Assembly (NCBI RefSeq): GCF_902635505.1
Contig: NC_045427.1
Span: 55,330,539-55,394,538, forward strand
Origin: Sarcophilus harrisii
Taxonomy: Eukaryota > Chordata > Mammalia > Dasyuromorphia > Dasyuridae
Direction of reading: 5' to 3'
Length of the DNA stretch: 64,000 nucleotides
Position numbers and translations under genes: made by a program. Positions 22,621 to 35,900 of this stretch are shown here, one piece after another (the stretch's first letter is position 1; each line of letters begins with the position of its first letter). A model generated the notes under the pieces. That model saw only the letters and a program-made list of their open reading frames with translations, was not told where the DNA came from and searched no databases.

Positions 22621-24149
22621 TTGTCCCTTTTTTGTAGTACCTACTGGAGAGATTTCTAAGATGCAGTCATAGAGAGGAAGTGGAACAGTTATAAATAAGA
22701 TGTAGATGTACAGAGCGATCTTCAGGCGTAGCTACTTGATACAGTTTTATATAGGTCAAGGAATGGTAAGATAGGAAAACTAAGAAAACCAAGGAAGTAG
22801 AAAATATCCAGACGGGGGTGAGTCATATTAAATGATGGAGAAAGGTGACGGAAGGCAAAGGCTAGAAATGCCATCTTACTTGGTTATTAAGAGACCAACA
22901 GCGACCCTGCAGCAAACAATGACTACACTATTTTGGGGACTTGAGTCACTAAACGGTGTTTAGGAGCAAAATGGGCTGTACAGAAAGAACCACAGATACT
23001 CCTCCTCGAAGCTCGCAATTATTCAAAAGGACAAAGGAAAACAGTTAAGGTCAGAAAGATTCTTTCCAAACAAATTCTTTCCAAGGCAGAATCTAAAACT
23101 TTGTAATTATAATCTGTTGTCAGACATGTGTTAAGTACTTAATGCCAGAGTCAGGCCCCTTCTTAGAACTGTAAGCTTAGTTTCCCTTCAATTGGTATAG
23201 AAACTAAAAGGATTAGACAAAGCACTCAGTGGGTTAGTCTCATGGACACGGCATGCTGTGCTTATACATTCATTAGATTTTTTCCCCTACTTTTTAAAGA
23301 GTTTACTTCACAACTTCATTAAAGTTCCTACTCAAGTAGGGATTAAAACCACAAGTAAATAATTTCAAATACTAGCATATGCCTCCCGGAGCCTGTCCCA
23401 GAGTACAGAAGAAAGGTCGATTTACAGTCCTGTAAAACACTAACTTCCAGTTCTCTAGTAGCAGGCTGCTTTCCCTTCCTTAACAGAAGGCTAAGGCCTG
23501 CACCAAAGGAACTAAGGGTAGGACGTCCTACTGGGTTTACCAAGAGAATACGCCCTGTCCACAAGATCTGTTCCTGTGTAAATACAGAAGAGCCACCAGC
23601 TCTGGAGTGTGGTAACATTAAGAACCAGATGTCACACAAAGTGATGTCATTCACCAACCATGCTGTGGCTAAATTCTCCCAGATAGTCAATGTTAAAAAA
23701 TGTTTATCTTCATATCAAAATGTCTCAAATAAGAGCACTGTGTTTTTAAATGAAACTTGTGGGATTAACCACCAATTTATTAGCTCCCTAAGCCACTGGA
23801 AGGCAACGCTCACCCCAGAAGAATCCCTTATGTGCAGAATCGCACAGGGTCAAGGGCCTTCAAATCCCTCTAGACAAGAGTTCAATGAGATCTGATATTT
23901 AAGGAATTACCTCACATAAGGGAAAGTGCAAAGCACCAGACTGGCACAGATTTGAGCTAATTTGTGCATTAAAGTGGCAAGGCTCCCAGGAGTTCAGGCA
24001 GGAAGTGAGAAGGAAATTATTGCTAAAGAATTTAATTTTGAAAAAAAATTTAATCTTTGAGAAAGTCATGTCCTAGGGGCACTCCACTAGCCCCAGGGCT
24101 CAGAATTGTTAGCAGTGGCACTGAGAGACAAAAAGCTGCAGCTGCTACT

Positions 24150-24172
24150 CCCCCCCCCCCCCCCCCCCCCCC
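24150..24172 (+). repeat. Poly(C) run of 23
   Basis: An uninterrupted C homopolymer lies just downstream of the candidate SLC7A6 poly(A) site. Confidence 0.9.
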
Positions 24173-24269
24173 AGATTAATACAGACAACCATGCCCTAGC
24201 AGCCAGAAGAGGCTTCCACCTCTGGAATGATTCAGAGTTGATGCTTTCAGGAGACCTAAAAGTCTACAA

Positions 24270-24440
24270 AAATACACATAAACTTCATTGGTTTGAATCC
24301 CATCTCTGCCAAATATCAGCTGTGTGACCCTGGTGAGATCATTTAACTTCAAACTCAATTTTCCCACTTATAAAATGGGGATAATACCAGGTACTACCTC
24401 AGAAGCTCAAAGGAGAATATAAATTAAAGCATTTACATAA
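24270..24440 (+). repeat. MIR SINE
   Basis: 'ttggtttgaatcccatctct', 'gccaaatatcagctgtgtga', 'ccctggtgagatcatttaac' and 'cacttataaaatggggataa' are the full MIR order on the plus strand. Confidence 0.75.
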
Positions 24441-24955
24441 ATATCAAGTTAACCATATGGTACAGGATGGCATAGATAGCTGACCTAGGAACTATAAGGC
24501 CTGGGTTTGTGTATCCACAGCAAGTCAGCCTCTTAATGGTCTGGGATCCTAAACAAGTAACCCAGAAGGTACCTACCTGCATTGTTCCCTCACTTGGGAG
24601 AGTTTTCTATACCACTGAAATAAATCTCAGGCTCGCCCGTCCCACACATCTCACCTGAAAAACCCAGGCCATGAAGGCTCATATGGAGCCGTACCCTGAT
24701 AGCCCCGAGACTATACTCGGAACAAATCGTTAGAGCAAGAAGCCTAACCTATTTGGGAGAGAGTGTGGCAGGGGCCATGTTCTTGGCCTCCATGCCATCA
24801 AGGCAGGAAGAAACTCTCCCAGCCCGGGATGATGGAGCCCTTCCCAAGAGGGCTATCTCACCAAGATTTTTAATTAAATCTTCCCTCCCAAACCTCTGTT
24901 GCCAAGACAAGTGAAGGGTGGACACAAGCACACTGAATCGTTCTCATCTTCATTC

Positions 24956-24961
24956 TTTATT
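24956..24961 (-). terminator. SLC7A6: Candidate SLC7A6 polyadenylation signal (proximal)
   Basis: Minus-strand AATAAAGAATG is followed about 25 nt later by the GU-rich stretch CAGTGTGCTTGTGTCC. Use of this site would give a 3' UTR of about 2.25 kb, mostly free of repeats. Confidence 0.55.
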
Positions 24962-27208
24962 GGTACTGAGGCCAAAGGACAAGGACCAACATAAAAGGCG
25001 AGGTATTATTCTCCCGGTCGCCTCCGGCCCTGGGAGGAGCACTGCCCGGCCTGCAGGGCAGGACACTCTGTCCAGCAGTAGACGGGACTGTGACTAAATG
25101 CAACCAAGTTGCACATGAAGAAAAACCGGGTGGGCAAAGACCCACTACTGTCACCTAGGCCTCTAGTCTTTGGGACCACCGTGTGCACTAGGACTAACTT
25201 ATCTCCCTTTCTCCTCCACGCCCCATTAGCGTCTGCTTTGAGGCTCTCAACAAGAAGCTTAGATGACAGGATCCAAGAAACTGGTGCACAGGAGAAGGGA
25301 GATCTCAGGCTCCTAGCTCTAAAGCTTGGGAAGAAGTTCTGAAGGATTTTACCAAAGGGCCCTTGCTGCCCTCAAAAGTGATTCATCTCTTCCCACAGAA
25401 ACTCCAACTCCCCCCCCCCCCGGCCTTATAGTTCCTAGGTCAAAAAGAAAATTTAAAAAAAAAAAACAAAAAAAACCCCAAAACCTTCCCCAAGCAACCA
25501 AACCATACTCCTGAGAGATCTCAGCCCACCCAGACTTAGGGAAAGTGCCCTCCTATAGCCCAACTTCTGGAAGTCAGGATAAGCAAGGAGGGAAGATAGT
25601 GTGCTTCCCACATGGGGACACATACTGAGGCAATAGGGCTTGTGAGGTATATAAATCCTGGCAATCCGGCCACCGGGCCAGTATGTGAGAATGCCAGTGC
25701 TGTCTGTGGGAGTTCCAAGACTAAAGTTTTCAGAAAACTAAAATCACTATCACATAACACATCAACATGATGTGTGTATGTGTGTGAAAAACAATCTGAC
25801 TCCTGTCTTTATCAGAAAAGAATTAGGTCATTCATGACTCAGGGTTGATTTAGATGTTTCACTGTCAGGGTTAAACACATTTGTTTCCAATAAGTTGTCA
25901 AAGCAATTAGCAGTAAATGTTTTTAATTTTCCAAATGAGGGCCTGGGATCAACCAACACTTTCATGTGCTAATGTCTAAAGTGAAGACACAGGCCTTGTG
26001 TAGTAAGTGAATAAAGTTACTCCTCTTCACTAAAGGAGTATGAACCCTCAATCATGAATTTGCTAATCTTTTTTTCCCTGCTAAGACATTAGCCAGAGCT
26101 TATAACATACACACTTGTGTACATGTGAACATTGCACACCCGCATGTGTACAAAAATGTTATAAGTAGAGGAGTGTGAGAAACTTTACAGTCAACCTTTA
26201 CTCAACAGCAATTGGAAATACCACCAATGCAAAGTGCTGGACTAATCCTGACCTATCAAGAGGAAAAGTCTCCACCTGCGCATGGAAACTAACCGGGCCA
26301 AGGTAAATCAGCTGTGATATCTGGGAAATTATAAACACACTCCAGCCTATCACAGGTGACGTTTCAATTTGAGACCAATTATTCTGGACAAATAATCTCA
26401 ATTTTAAAGGCACATTACCCTCTCTCCTTTACCACCACCCCCACCCCCCCACCTCCAGAGGCAGTAAGTAATAAATCAGTCCTGTAGAAGAAATGGGTTA
26501 CATCTCCCTAAATCAAAAGTTCAGATTTGGTCAGAGTAAAACTCTTCTAAAACTAAGAATCCTTTCCCAGCCCATATTCCCTCCTTTCCTTCCACTCCTG
26601 CCTTCAGTCCCCCAAAAGAGAGATCATTAATAGAAGGATTTGACTTAGATTACTATTAATGATTTCTGTGTTTGTTGAGGTAAAACTGAGGCAAGAATTC
26701 TCAGTGGGGGAAAGGTAGAAGGAAGGTGGAGTGGGGAAGAATTTTAGGTTTTAATAGCTTTCCTTTGATGAAATCCAAATTTTTGATTGAAGATATGACC
26801 ATTTCTTCTACAGAATTCTGGCTTATTACTGTCTGACTCCAGAGGGGGGAAGGCTACATGCTCTTTCTAGGCTCAACATCTTTCTCTTCCCCAGCATACC
26901 CTCCCCATCCCAACAAACTTATTTTTCTTACTACTATGGTCTCCCCACCATTGATTTTTTTTTTCTCTTCCATCATTCCATAGACTCTCTCCCAAGCCTG
27001 TCCCATGTCCACAAAGAGGTTTGGAGTTTTCATTGCAGAAGAGGACTGCCAAGTGGAGAAGTCGAGTTCCAGATGGTACAAGCCATCTTCCCCACCCCCA
27101 AGCCCCACTTCAGGAGGTTCTATTTCCTGGATGTGCAGTCACGTGGGTCTTGTGGACGACCCAAGTGCAGCTGGTTTTCCCGGCCTTAGAGGAAGAAGCC
27201 TCTGGCCT
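24962..27208 (-). other. SLC7A6: SLC7A6 3' UTR (inferred)
   Basis: This is sequence between the stop codon and the proximal AATAAA. I see no recognisable interspersed repeat, only C-rich runs near 25410 and 26440-26455 and a short TG tract near 25770. Open frames here are short and unsupported. Confidence 0.5.
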
Positions 27209-27303
27209 CTAGTCAGATTTTGTTTCAGGTCTCCTGCCTTCCCCCAAGTCCAGTTCAGTCAGGACACAGCGGCAGAGTAATTGCGTGGCCTTGGTAACGG
27301 CAG
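27209..27303 (-). CDS. SLC7A6: SLC7A6 exon 10, C-terminus and stop
   Basis: The exon starts after CTGTTTAG. It encodes [20 protein letters not shown] then [11 protein letters not shown] and ends in TAG at 27211-27209. Human ends QQLCFCVLTELDVAEEKKDERKTD style, so the tail is complete. Confidence 0.94.
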
Positions 27304-29884
27304 CTAAACAGAGAAAGAGAAAGACAACGTCCTCACAAACTAGCTCCAAAATTAACACACATGAATCAGTCCTCCTGTCCTGAGAATAATTGCAAGGATT
27401 CTTCACCCAGAGCCCCCATCAGCTGAGCCAACCTCAGGCAACCTGGGAAGACCGTTCTCTCCTCATCCCCATTTACTTTTGGGGGTGTCTGGTGAGTCAG
27501 TTGGCTGGTTTAGTGCCCAATGCTGCCTTGCTCCTGATCAGCCTCTACTGCTCTGAACTTTTCCTTTCCCACCTATCTCCAACCCACCAAAAACACATAT
27601 ATCTTCAAGTCCTTTCCCAGAAGGTTCCTGCTAACAGTACCTTTCCAAATAACGAGCTGATCTGAAAAACTACCCTGTGCTGTGTTCCTCCTCCCAAGTA
27701 ACTTGCAACTTTCATCGAGGTTACTGGAGAAGGTCCTAACTAACCTAAAACAATGACCAACAGTGGAAATTTCAGAAGTCCTGGTAGACAAAGCTTGCTG
27801 CCCGCCCCACATAACCACTGGCCACTTTCTCCAGCACCTGCAGGTCGAGCCAGCTATGGAATTCACTCTGCTTATCCCCTGCCTCACCCATCCTCACGCC
27901 AAGGAGGAGAGATACTCACCCAGAATCTTCCCAATGAAAAGCGGTTTCTTGGATGCAGGCAAGTAAATGCCGACAAAGTAGACAGGAATCCCAGAAAAAG
28001 CGATTCCGATGCCAATCAGGGAGTTGATAGTGTCGCTGTAAAGGGGTACAACCAACAGGAAAACAGAGCATGCGCAGAAAACAATAGGGAAAAACAGGCT
28101 CAGCTGGAAGAGAAAGGAGAATGAAAAATGTGAATATTCAATGCTGGACCCAAGGATAAGATCCTCTATGTAGGGCCCTTCACTCCTTTCAGTCCTCCCA
28201 CTCTACCTCCAGCCTCCTGACCATAGCTTAAGGCGAGAGGGGAGAGAGAGTCTGCGGGTGGCCTGGCTGGAATTCTCACAAGGACATACCAGGATGGGCT
28301 GTGACCAGGCTACCTGTTAATGGGACCTAAGTCCATGGGTCAAAGAGGCCTCTTAAATAAACAAGCCCCAGTTTCCTCTCCTCCTCCCCCAGCCCTTCCC
28401 TTCAGCCAACAAGAACAATAACCTCACCTTGAGGGGTCTAGGCCTCTCTGGCTCCTTGATCCGGAGGTAGAGCTGCCCTACAACTGATAAACCCACAAAG
28501 AACCAGTAACTGAAGCTAAAGTAGTTGATAAGCAGGAAGACATCCTTCACAATGAGGTAGATGATGGTCATGGTGCACTGTGAAGAAAAAGGTTTCATGT
28601 TGCAAAGGAAAGGCCATCACAGGAGATTTTGATATGTGACATTCACCATTTCATATCATGAATACCTAACATTTGTACAGTGCTTCATGATTACAAAACC
28701 CTTTCCTATCTTTCACATATATTATCCAATCTGATCCTCCACAACAACCCTGTGGGAGAAAAGAGGTCAGTTATTATTCATTCCTATACTCTTAATAGGC
28801 AGGACAGCAAGGTGGCCCAGTGAAAAGAGTGCCAGGCCTGGGGTCAGGAATACCAGAGTTCAAATCTGGCCTCAGACACTTCCTAGCTGTTTGCCTCAGT
28901 TTCCTCATCTGTAAAATGAGCTAGAGAAGGAAATGACTAACCCCTCCCATGCCTTTGCCACGAAAATCCCAAAATAGGATCAGGAAGAGTAGGACACACA
29001 ACTGGAACAACAACAGTACTCTAATAACAACTCACATTTATATAGCACTTTAAGGTTTACAATGCTTTTGCCACACAATCACTTTTGGAAGCAGGCAGTC
29101 CAATTATCCAATCATTTTATAGACAAGGAAACGGGATTTATGGGTTGGGTTGCAAATTGTAACGTGAGTAGTAAGTGACAGTGTCAGGACTAGAACCTAA
29201 GGCCTCTGACTCCTGGTAATGTTCTTCCTCTTTATACCACACTGCCAACCACATAAAGGGTCTTAATAAATGAATGTGGGGGTCATGCAGTTATGATTTA
29301 TAAGTGTCTGATTTGTATATCATTTTTATATATCTATATACCCAGGATCATATAAACATTTCTTGGGCAAAAAATAATAGCAAGCAGTGTAAGAAACTCT
29401 GACATTCCCCCCTCCATCCCTTTACCATCCCATCCTTTCAATACACCCTTTAGTTCTGAGGCTCCTGCTCCTCTTTCCTCACTGAAACCACTTTAAGAGT
29501 AAACTCTTTCCTTTCCAGACCGGAATCAGGACCACTGTTCCAATAGGATGTTGTGAACCATTCTAGTACCTTGAACTCCAACTCCAATATCACTACCCTG
29601 TTTTCCTTCAAGAATATGGCCCCATTACCCCCAGATAAGAGCTAATAAAGCAGCCAGATTGCAAATCTTTACTCCCCATAAGTCCATTTCCCTTCTAGTG
29701 CAAGAAAGCTCACATTGAAGAGCAAAGCAGGAACAGGTGTGAAGCGCTCAATGTGAATCATGGAAAGAAGATAGGGCAGATGACCTTCTCGAGAGCCCAC
29801 AAAGAACAACCTAGAACAGAGAGAAGTTAGATTAAGTAGAATTCTCCCACATCCAACAGTCATTTAGCCCTGAAACATGTGGGG

Positions 29885-29922
<38 letters not shown>

Positions 29923-32900
29923 CTATACATGTACATATACATCTATATCTAACTATAAATCTACCTATCTTACAAACACACACATACACCATTATCAAAA
30001 TCCTAAACTTTATATTATAAAGAGCTGAGTGAATGGCAACCAGGCTCCTGAGATGGAGGGAGGCTACATTAATCCAGCCAAAGAGTTGATCAGACTTCCA
30101 ATTCAAAGCCTGCTTCCCTTAACCCCAATGATAACCCTTAAGATAGAGCTTGCTCATATAAACAGCCTTGCCTTCAGTCAGCAAGAAGGCAAAGCCTATG
30201 AATGATTCCCATGATTCTCCTTTTTTCAATTATAACTGTCCCATTTTAAGAAATCACAGGTTGTACCAACTATGAAGCCTCCCTATCTTTACCCAGAGCC
30301 TAGACTAGTTACTAAGACAATAGCATTAAGTACTTTCAATACATACACCCCTAAAATTGGAGGGGTACAGAGGAGCAAGGCCTTTAAAAGTCATTTCACA
30401 GGCCAGCAGAGCCAGCCAGTTGGTGCTATCTGCCATTCACATAAATGAGACACAAACTAGGCAGCACGAGAGCCATATTACCTTGATGAAGCAAAGATCG
30501 ATGCATTGAGGCCCCCAAAGCAGGAAAAGGCAACAGCAATAGGAATTGTCCAACTAAATATGCCAAATACCTTGTCAGCAAATGTCTGGTAAATGAAGAA
30601 AACAAATTAACACAAAGACCAGAGTGTCTCACAAAGACCTGAAGTGGATGAGCATTACATGGCCTAGGCTGCAGACTAATCTCTGCTTCAGACCAGATGA
30701 TGGCTTCCACAGACCAATTTACCATCCCAAGAACAAGGGGAGAGACAGAGGTAAGTGGCCCAGCCCAATTTTACTCTGTTTGAGGCTGGGCTGATCCTCA
30801 GTAAAGGGAAGAATAGAGTGGAAAGAAAATGCTTGTGACACTATTCCCAAGACACCCAAGAACAGAAATGGGATCTAGGGCCAGGGGGGCTCACCACAGC
30901 CACAGCATCACTCCCCAGCACGGCCTGGATATCCAACACTGTATAGTAGGCCACGTTGGTCAAGATATAGATGAGTGTCACAACAGGCATAGAAATTGCA
31001 ATAGCCAAAGGCAAGTTTCTGTAAAGAAAAATATCAAATCATTCACTGGGACCTTGCAGCTCCTTCCTTCAGACCAACAACATTAACTGAATCCCTTTTG
31101 GGAAAGCACTTTATGAGATTCAAAAATGCAACTATGATATGTCCTTAATCCTTGGGGTCTACTGAATTTCCTTAACGAGTTGCTACCCACAATATTTTTT
31201 AATTGCATGATTACTTGAGGTATCAGTCATAGGATCTTAGATTTAGAGTTGAAAGAATTCTTAAGAATTTCTTTCTTTCATCTGACTTCATTTTACAGAT
31301 AAAGAGGTTGAGGATTAATCAATGAGCCCAAACTCATATAAGTACTAAATGACAAAATCAGGAGCCATATGCAAATCTTCTGACCCCTAAATCCATTGTA
31401 CCATGCTGTCTCCTTAAACTATCCACTAAGATATGTCTTTTCTTTTAAAGGCATCATTTAGATGAACATCACAAGAATATTTTGAATCTTTCAACTGGTG
31501 AAAAAATGATTTTCTAAAAAATTGTAGCTACCATGAGAGTATTCATGGAAGGTTTATTCAAGTAACCCAGTTGGCATATTGGGAGCTGAGGTCTTTACCC
31601 TTTTGGCAGGAATATATGGCTAGACTTGTTTAGACTTCTCTTTAGGCTGCAGGTTTATAGTCAGGCAGGGTTTGGATCTGACTACTAAAGTCACACTTCC
31701 TCTAGGTCGGGCACTGGTGCTCTAGGAGTATATAATGTTTGATGAGGTGAAGCCATGACCTTCCCTCCCAACTAACTCTCTCTTCCTTTCCATCTATCCT
31801 TTTTTCCGCTCTAAGCAATATAAGGTAAGAGGAAGAGGATGGACAAATGAAGAATAGAGAAAAGGCAGAGGAGATAGGGATGCTCAAATCCATCCTCAGA
31901 CATTTGACAACTTACTAGATGTGTGACCCTGGGCAAATCATTTAACCTCACCAAAAAAAAAAAAAGGGCGATATAAGGAAAGATAATCATTTATGTAAAG
32001 GTACCCACCACCAATGAGATTCCCAACATAAATTAGTCTAGTAGTGCAATATGATCTCAACTTTACCTTTCCGGATTTTTGATTTCCTCTGTTACAAAAT
32101 TAAGAGTGTCCCAACCTGAGTAAGAGAAGAGGGCAGAATACAGGGCGAGAGAGAGATTTCCCATGTCCCAGGAAGCGCCCTGAAATGAATCCTTAAAGTG
32201 CTCAGAATGTCCTGCAAAAGGGTTGGGGAGAGAAAGGGGAGGGGAGAAGGAAAAGAAACATAGAACCGAAAGACAGCAAAAGAGAAACACACAGAATGAA
32301 AGAGAAGCAAGAAGAAAGACAAAAATTGGGGGAAGAGGGGAGTTAAGAACAGAGAAGGGGGGAAGAGAATAAAGAATAAACAAAGTTTTAGTGTAAACAA
32401 AATCAGAACTACTGCCCCACTCATCCCAAATATGTTCAGTGCTCTCTCAACTAAAACAAAACAGCCCAGCAAAGTAAAAATATAGGCATTTCTAGCTACC
32501 TTTTATCGTAACACCCTTAAAAAACCCCAATTACCATTTCCTGCCAAAAGCTTGTTGGTAATGATACCTGACCAATTTTTTTTAACAATAAGAATATTGT
32601 TTCGATTTCCATATACCGAGAATAGTTTTTTACCACATCCAGCACTATCTCTTGACATCACCAACCTCAGCTTGGAAACAGAGAGTAATTTTTCTAAATA
32701 AGTTTATCAAGCCCGTGAATGATTCCCATGATTCTTTTTTCAATTATAACTGTCCCATTTTAAGAAATCACAGGTTGGTACAACCTGTGTTGTACCTCCC
32801 TATCTTTACCCAGAGCCTAGACTAGCTACTAAAACAATCATTAGATCCTAGCTCAAAAAGCTGTCCCCCAGTCAGCACCTCTCTCCTTGGATTTTTTCTT

Positions 32901-35900
32901 AGCTCTAGGAATGTGTGAGACACACAGAGATTTTCTCCCAGACTTGGGAAAACAATGGTCCTCAGGACTGGGGACCACTGAACCCTGTGTTCAGCATCTG
33001 ATAGCCCCAGTAGTGCAGAGCCTTTGGAGCCAGGTTAAGTCTGAATATATTGGGAAATGACTTAAGTGATTCCAGGTTATACAATAATCTTACCCAATAG
33101 GTCATAAATGGGAAGGAGTCTTTAAATGGGTCTTTAAATGGGTCTAAATCCCTCATCTTACACATGAGGAAACCAAAACCCAGAGAGGTTAAATTTCTTG
33201 GGGAAGAATATGCAGATAGTACTACAGAATTTGGAACCAAAAATAGGTCCTTCCAATATACCAAAACTTTGCACCTTCCAATATATCACACTGCCCCTGA
33301 ACCTTGAATAAAAATCCCTGGGAAATCATGGTTAGCCTCCCACACCAAGCATAGGCCCTGGCTCTCCTGACTTCAGCTGTGCTTGCTCAGAGTCCAGTGT
33401 TCTGCTTCCAAACAGAAATAATGATGAAAAACCCCAAACTCCACTCCCCCTTTGATGCCACTTTTTTGGTAAGGTTTGAAGAGGAATGAGCAAGCTTCTC
33501 TGTCCCTAAATAATCTTCCTTTTTACCTACTACAGTATCTGAGATTCCATGTATGGAAATTCTCTCTTTTGAAGTTCTAAAGACTTTTGGTCTCTAGGAG
33601 CCCAGAAACTTCTGAAAGGGGTAAACACCTTTAAGCTTTTATCAGTTGACAGCTTAGCAGGTATCCAGGAAATTTAGAAAAGATCAAGGAACAGAACAGA
33701 TAAGGGGAGAAGAATGTCGAGATGCAGCAAGGCTTCCCAAGTTGAAGCCGGCCTACAAGAGGCCCGACTAGAGAAGGACACAGTTAGAAAAGGGAGGAAA
33801 ACTGGCTCCCTAGCCCGCTGCTCCAAGCCCGTCTCCAGCAAAGCATTCTCCACTGAACCCTGGTTACACCGAGCACAATAGGCCTCTCCCTCTCTCCCAA
33901 CATAACTCTGGGCTCTGTATTTTAAAGTTCCCGCAGACTGGGCGGTGTCCCAGTGCTTGTCCTGATGGGGGAAAAGTCCTGAAGAAGAAAGGGCTGCAGC
34001 CTCACAACCCAGCTGACCCAGGGCCCGGTCTCCTGCCCATACCCGAGATGAGGCTCCAGAAAGCCTCCTCAACGTCAGAGAACACACGTTGCCGTCTCAT
34101 CAGGGAGGTGAAGCCGGTCCTGTCCCGGCTGCCAGAGAAGCCGGCAGCAAGCTCCACCTGATATCCTTTCTCCCTCCCAGGACCAACTTACCCTGGCACA
34201 GTTTTATAAGGCCTGTGACGATGATAGCAATAAGAGCAAGAACCTTGGCATAGGTGAACACATCCTGCACACGCGTCCCCCACTTCACATATGCACAGTT
34301 CACAAATGTCAGCAGACCTAGGAGAGAAAACCCACGTGGGGTAGCAGGTCACGGGCAGGCGTGGGCAGAAGACCCTGCCCACCCTACCATCTGTCTAACT
34401 GCTCGGGGAATAGATATACAGCTCAGACTCAGGACCTGGAATTACTCTGGATCCAGAAACACAAAACACCAGATAATTGGGTCAATGAAATGAAGCCCCT
34501 CCCCCCCCCAAAAAAAATCCGAATATCCCTGAGGATCATTCGGCACTGGGCCTTCTCCTGAGAACACAGGCACGCATACCCCATCACTATCTCTTCTCAA
34601 CTAGAGAATTCCCTCCATGAAATAGCTCCCACTCCCCACCATCTCCCACTTCACACAATATTGATGCCAGCTCCCCTCCTCTCTCTGCAAGGAAAAGTCT
34701 CAGACAGGAAGAAGGTCAGGAGCTAAATTAAGGGATGATTAATGTGAGATGTTGGGCCTGACAGATTCCTGGGACACCAGCCCACCTCCCTCCCTTCCCA
34801 CAATTATCCTGCCCAACCTTCCTACTAGCTTAAAAAGTCCATCAATGAAGCAAGTAAGTTCAATGGGGAGGGAGCAGGAAGGAAGGAACCTGGTTAAACT
34901 TAGTGGAGAAGGGAGTGATCCAAAAATGAGAGGCAGAGGCAGCTGGGTGGTACAGTGGACAGAGCACCAGCCCTGAAGTCAGGAGGACCCGAGTTCAAAT
35001 CTGATCTCAGACACTTAAGACAACCGTGTACCTATGTGACCCTGGGCAAGTCACTTAACCCCAATCGCCTCAGCAAAATAAATACAGGTAGATTGCCTTA
35101 TACAAAGCAAGTTGATTTACTGATGACTTCAACAACATTTAGTATATTCTACTGAATCCTACATAAGTCCTCCAATACCCCACACTTCTTTGTGCCTCAG
35201 TTTACTCATCTGTAAGAAAAGGAGGAAAATGGACTAAATGACCTCTAATATCCCTTCCATTCTAAATCTATAAACGCTGTAAATTTCCAGTATCATTGAG
35301 ACCCATAGAGAAAAAAGATTTGGCTTTGATTTTTACTTAGTTTAATTTCAAGATCTCCAATTTTCAAAACAATTCTCACTACAGTCTATCTGCATTGAAC
35401 AGTAGTTAGAAGTATTATCCTCAGGGTATTTTTTCCCTTTCCAAACAAACAAGTTGTACGAAGGGCAAGGAAAAAAGGACAAGGGCATCAGAAAACAAGT
35501 AATTTATTTACAAACCTGGGTCAGAAAGAAACATAGTGACTTTTATATCTCCGCTACACTCAACCCTAAAGTTACTTTTTCTCAATAAACCTGAAAAGCT
35601 ATTACAAAATATCCTAACTCCATCCTTACTTTTTAGATTTTCCCCTCAATCTTTTCAAGACCAGCATCCACAGTATGCAAATACCCTCATTACTCCATCA
35701 GAAAGGTTATCCTTCATCTTCTCCACATATCCAGGTCCCACCCTCATTGCAGAAGTCTTTTCACCTGCACCAGCACATTAACATCTTTGTTTTACTGTAT
35801 TTAGCATCTGAACCATGGAGATTAATACTGCTTCTTTACCTAATCTTTTCTCTAGCCTCAATTATCCCTTGCTTCATGCTGCTTCTTGGGCAGCTCAGAA

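Larger units (their letters stand above)
18589..24955. other. Convergent intergenic / possible long 3' UTR
   Basis: Apart from the SLC7A6OS 3' UTR (to about 19060) and repeats at 20440-20640, 21425-22620 and 24270-24440, this stretch has no gene I can support. Small overlapping open frames at 19122-19500 on both strands are not convincing. Confidence 0.5.

Noticed and set aside
32063-32472. Longer open frames around SLC7A6 exon 4 (106 and 126 codons)
   Set aside because: Only 32067-32211 is coding; the rest is read-through into a T/C-rich intron on the gene strand.
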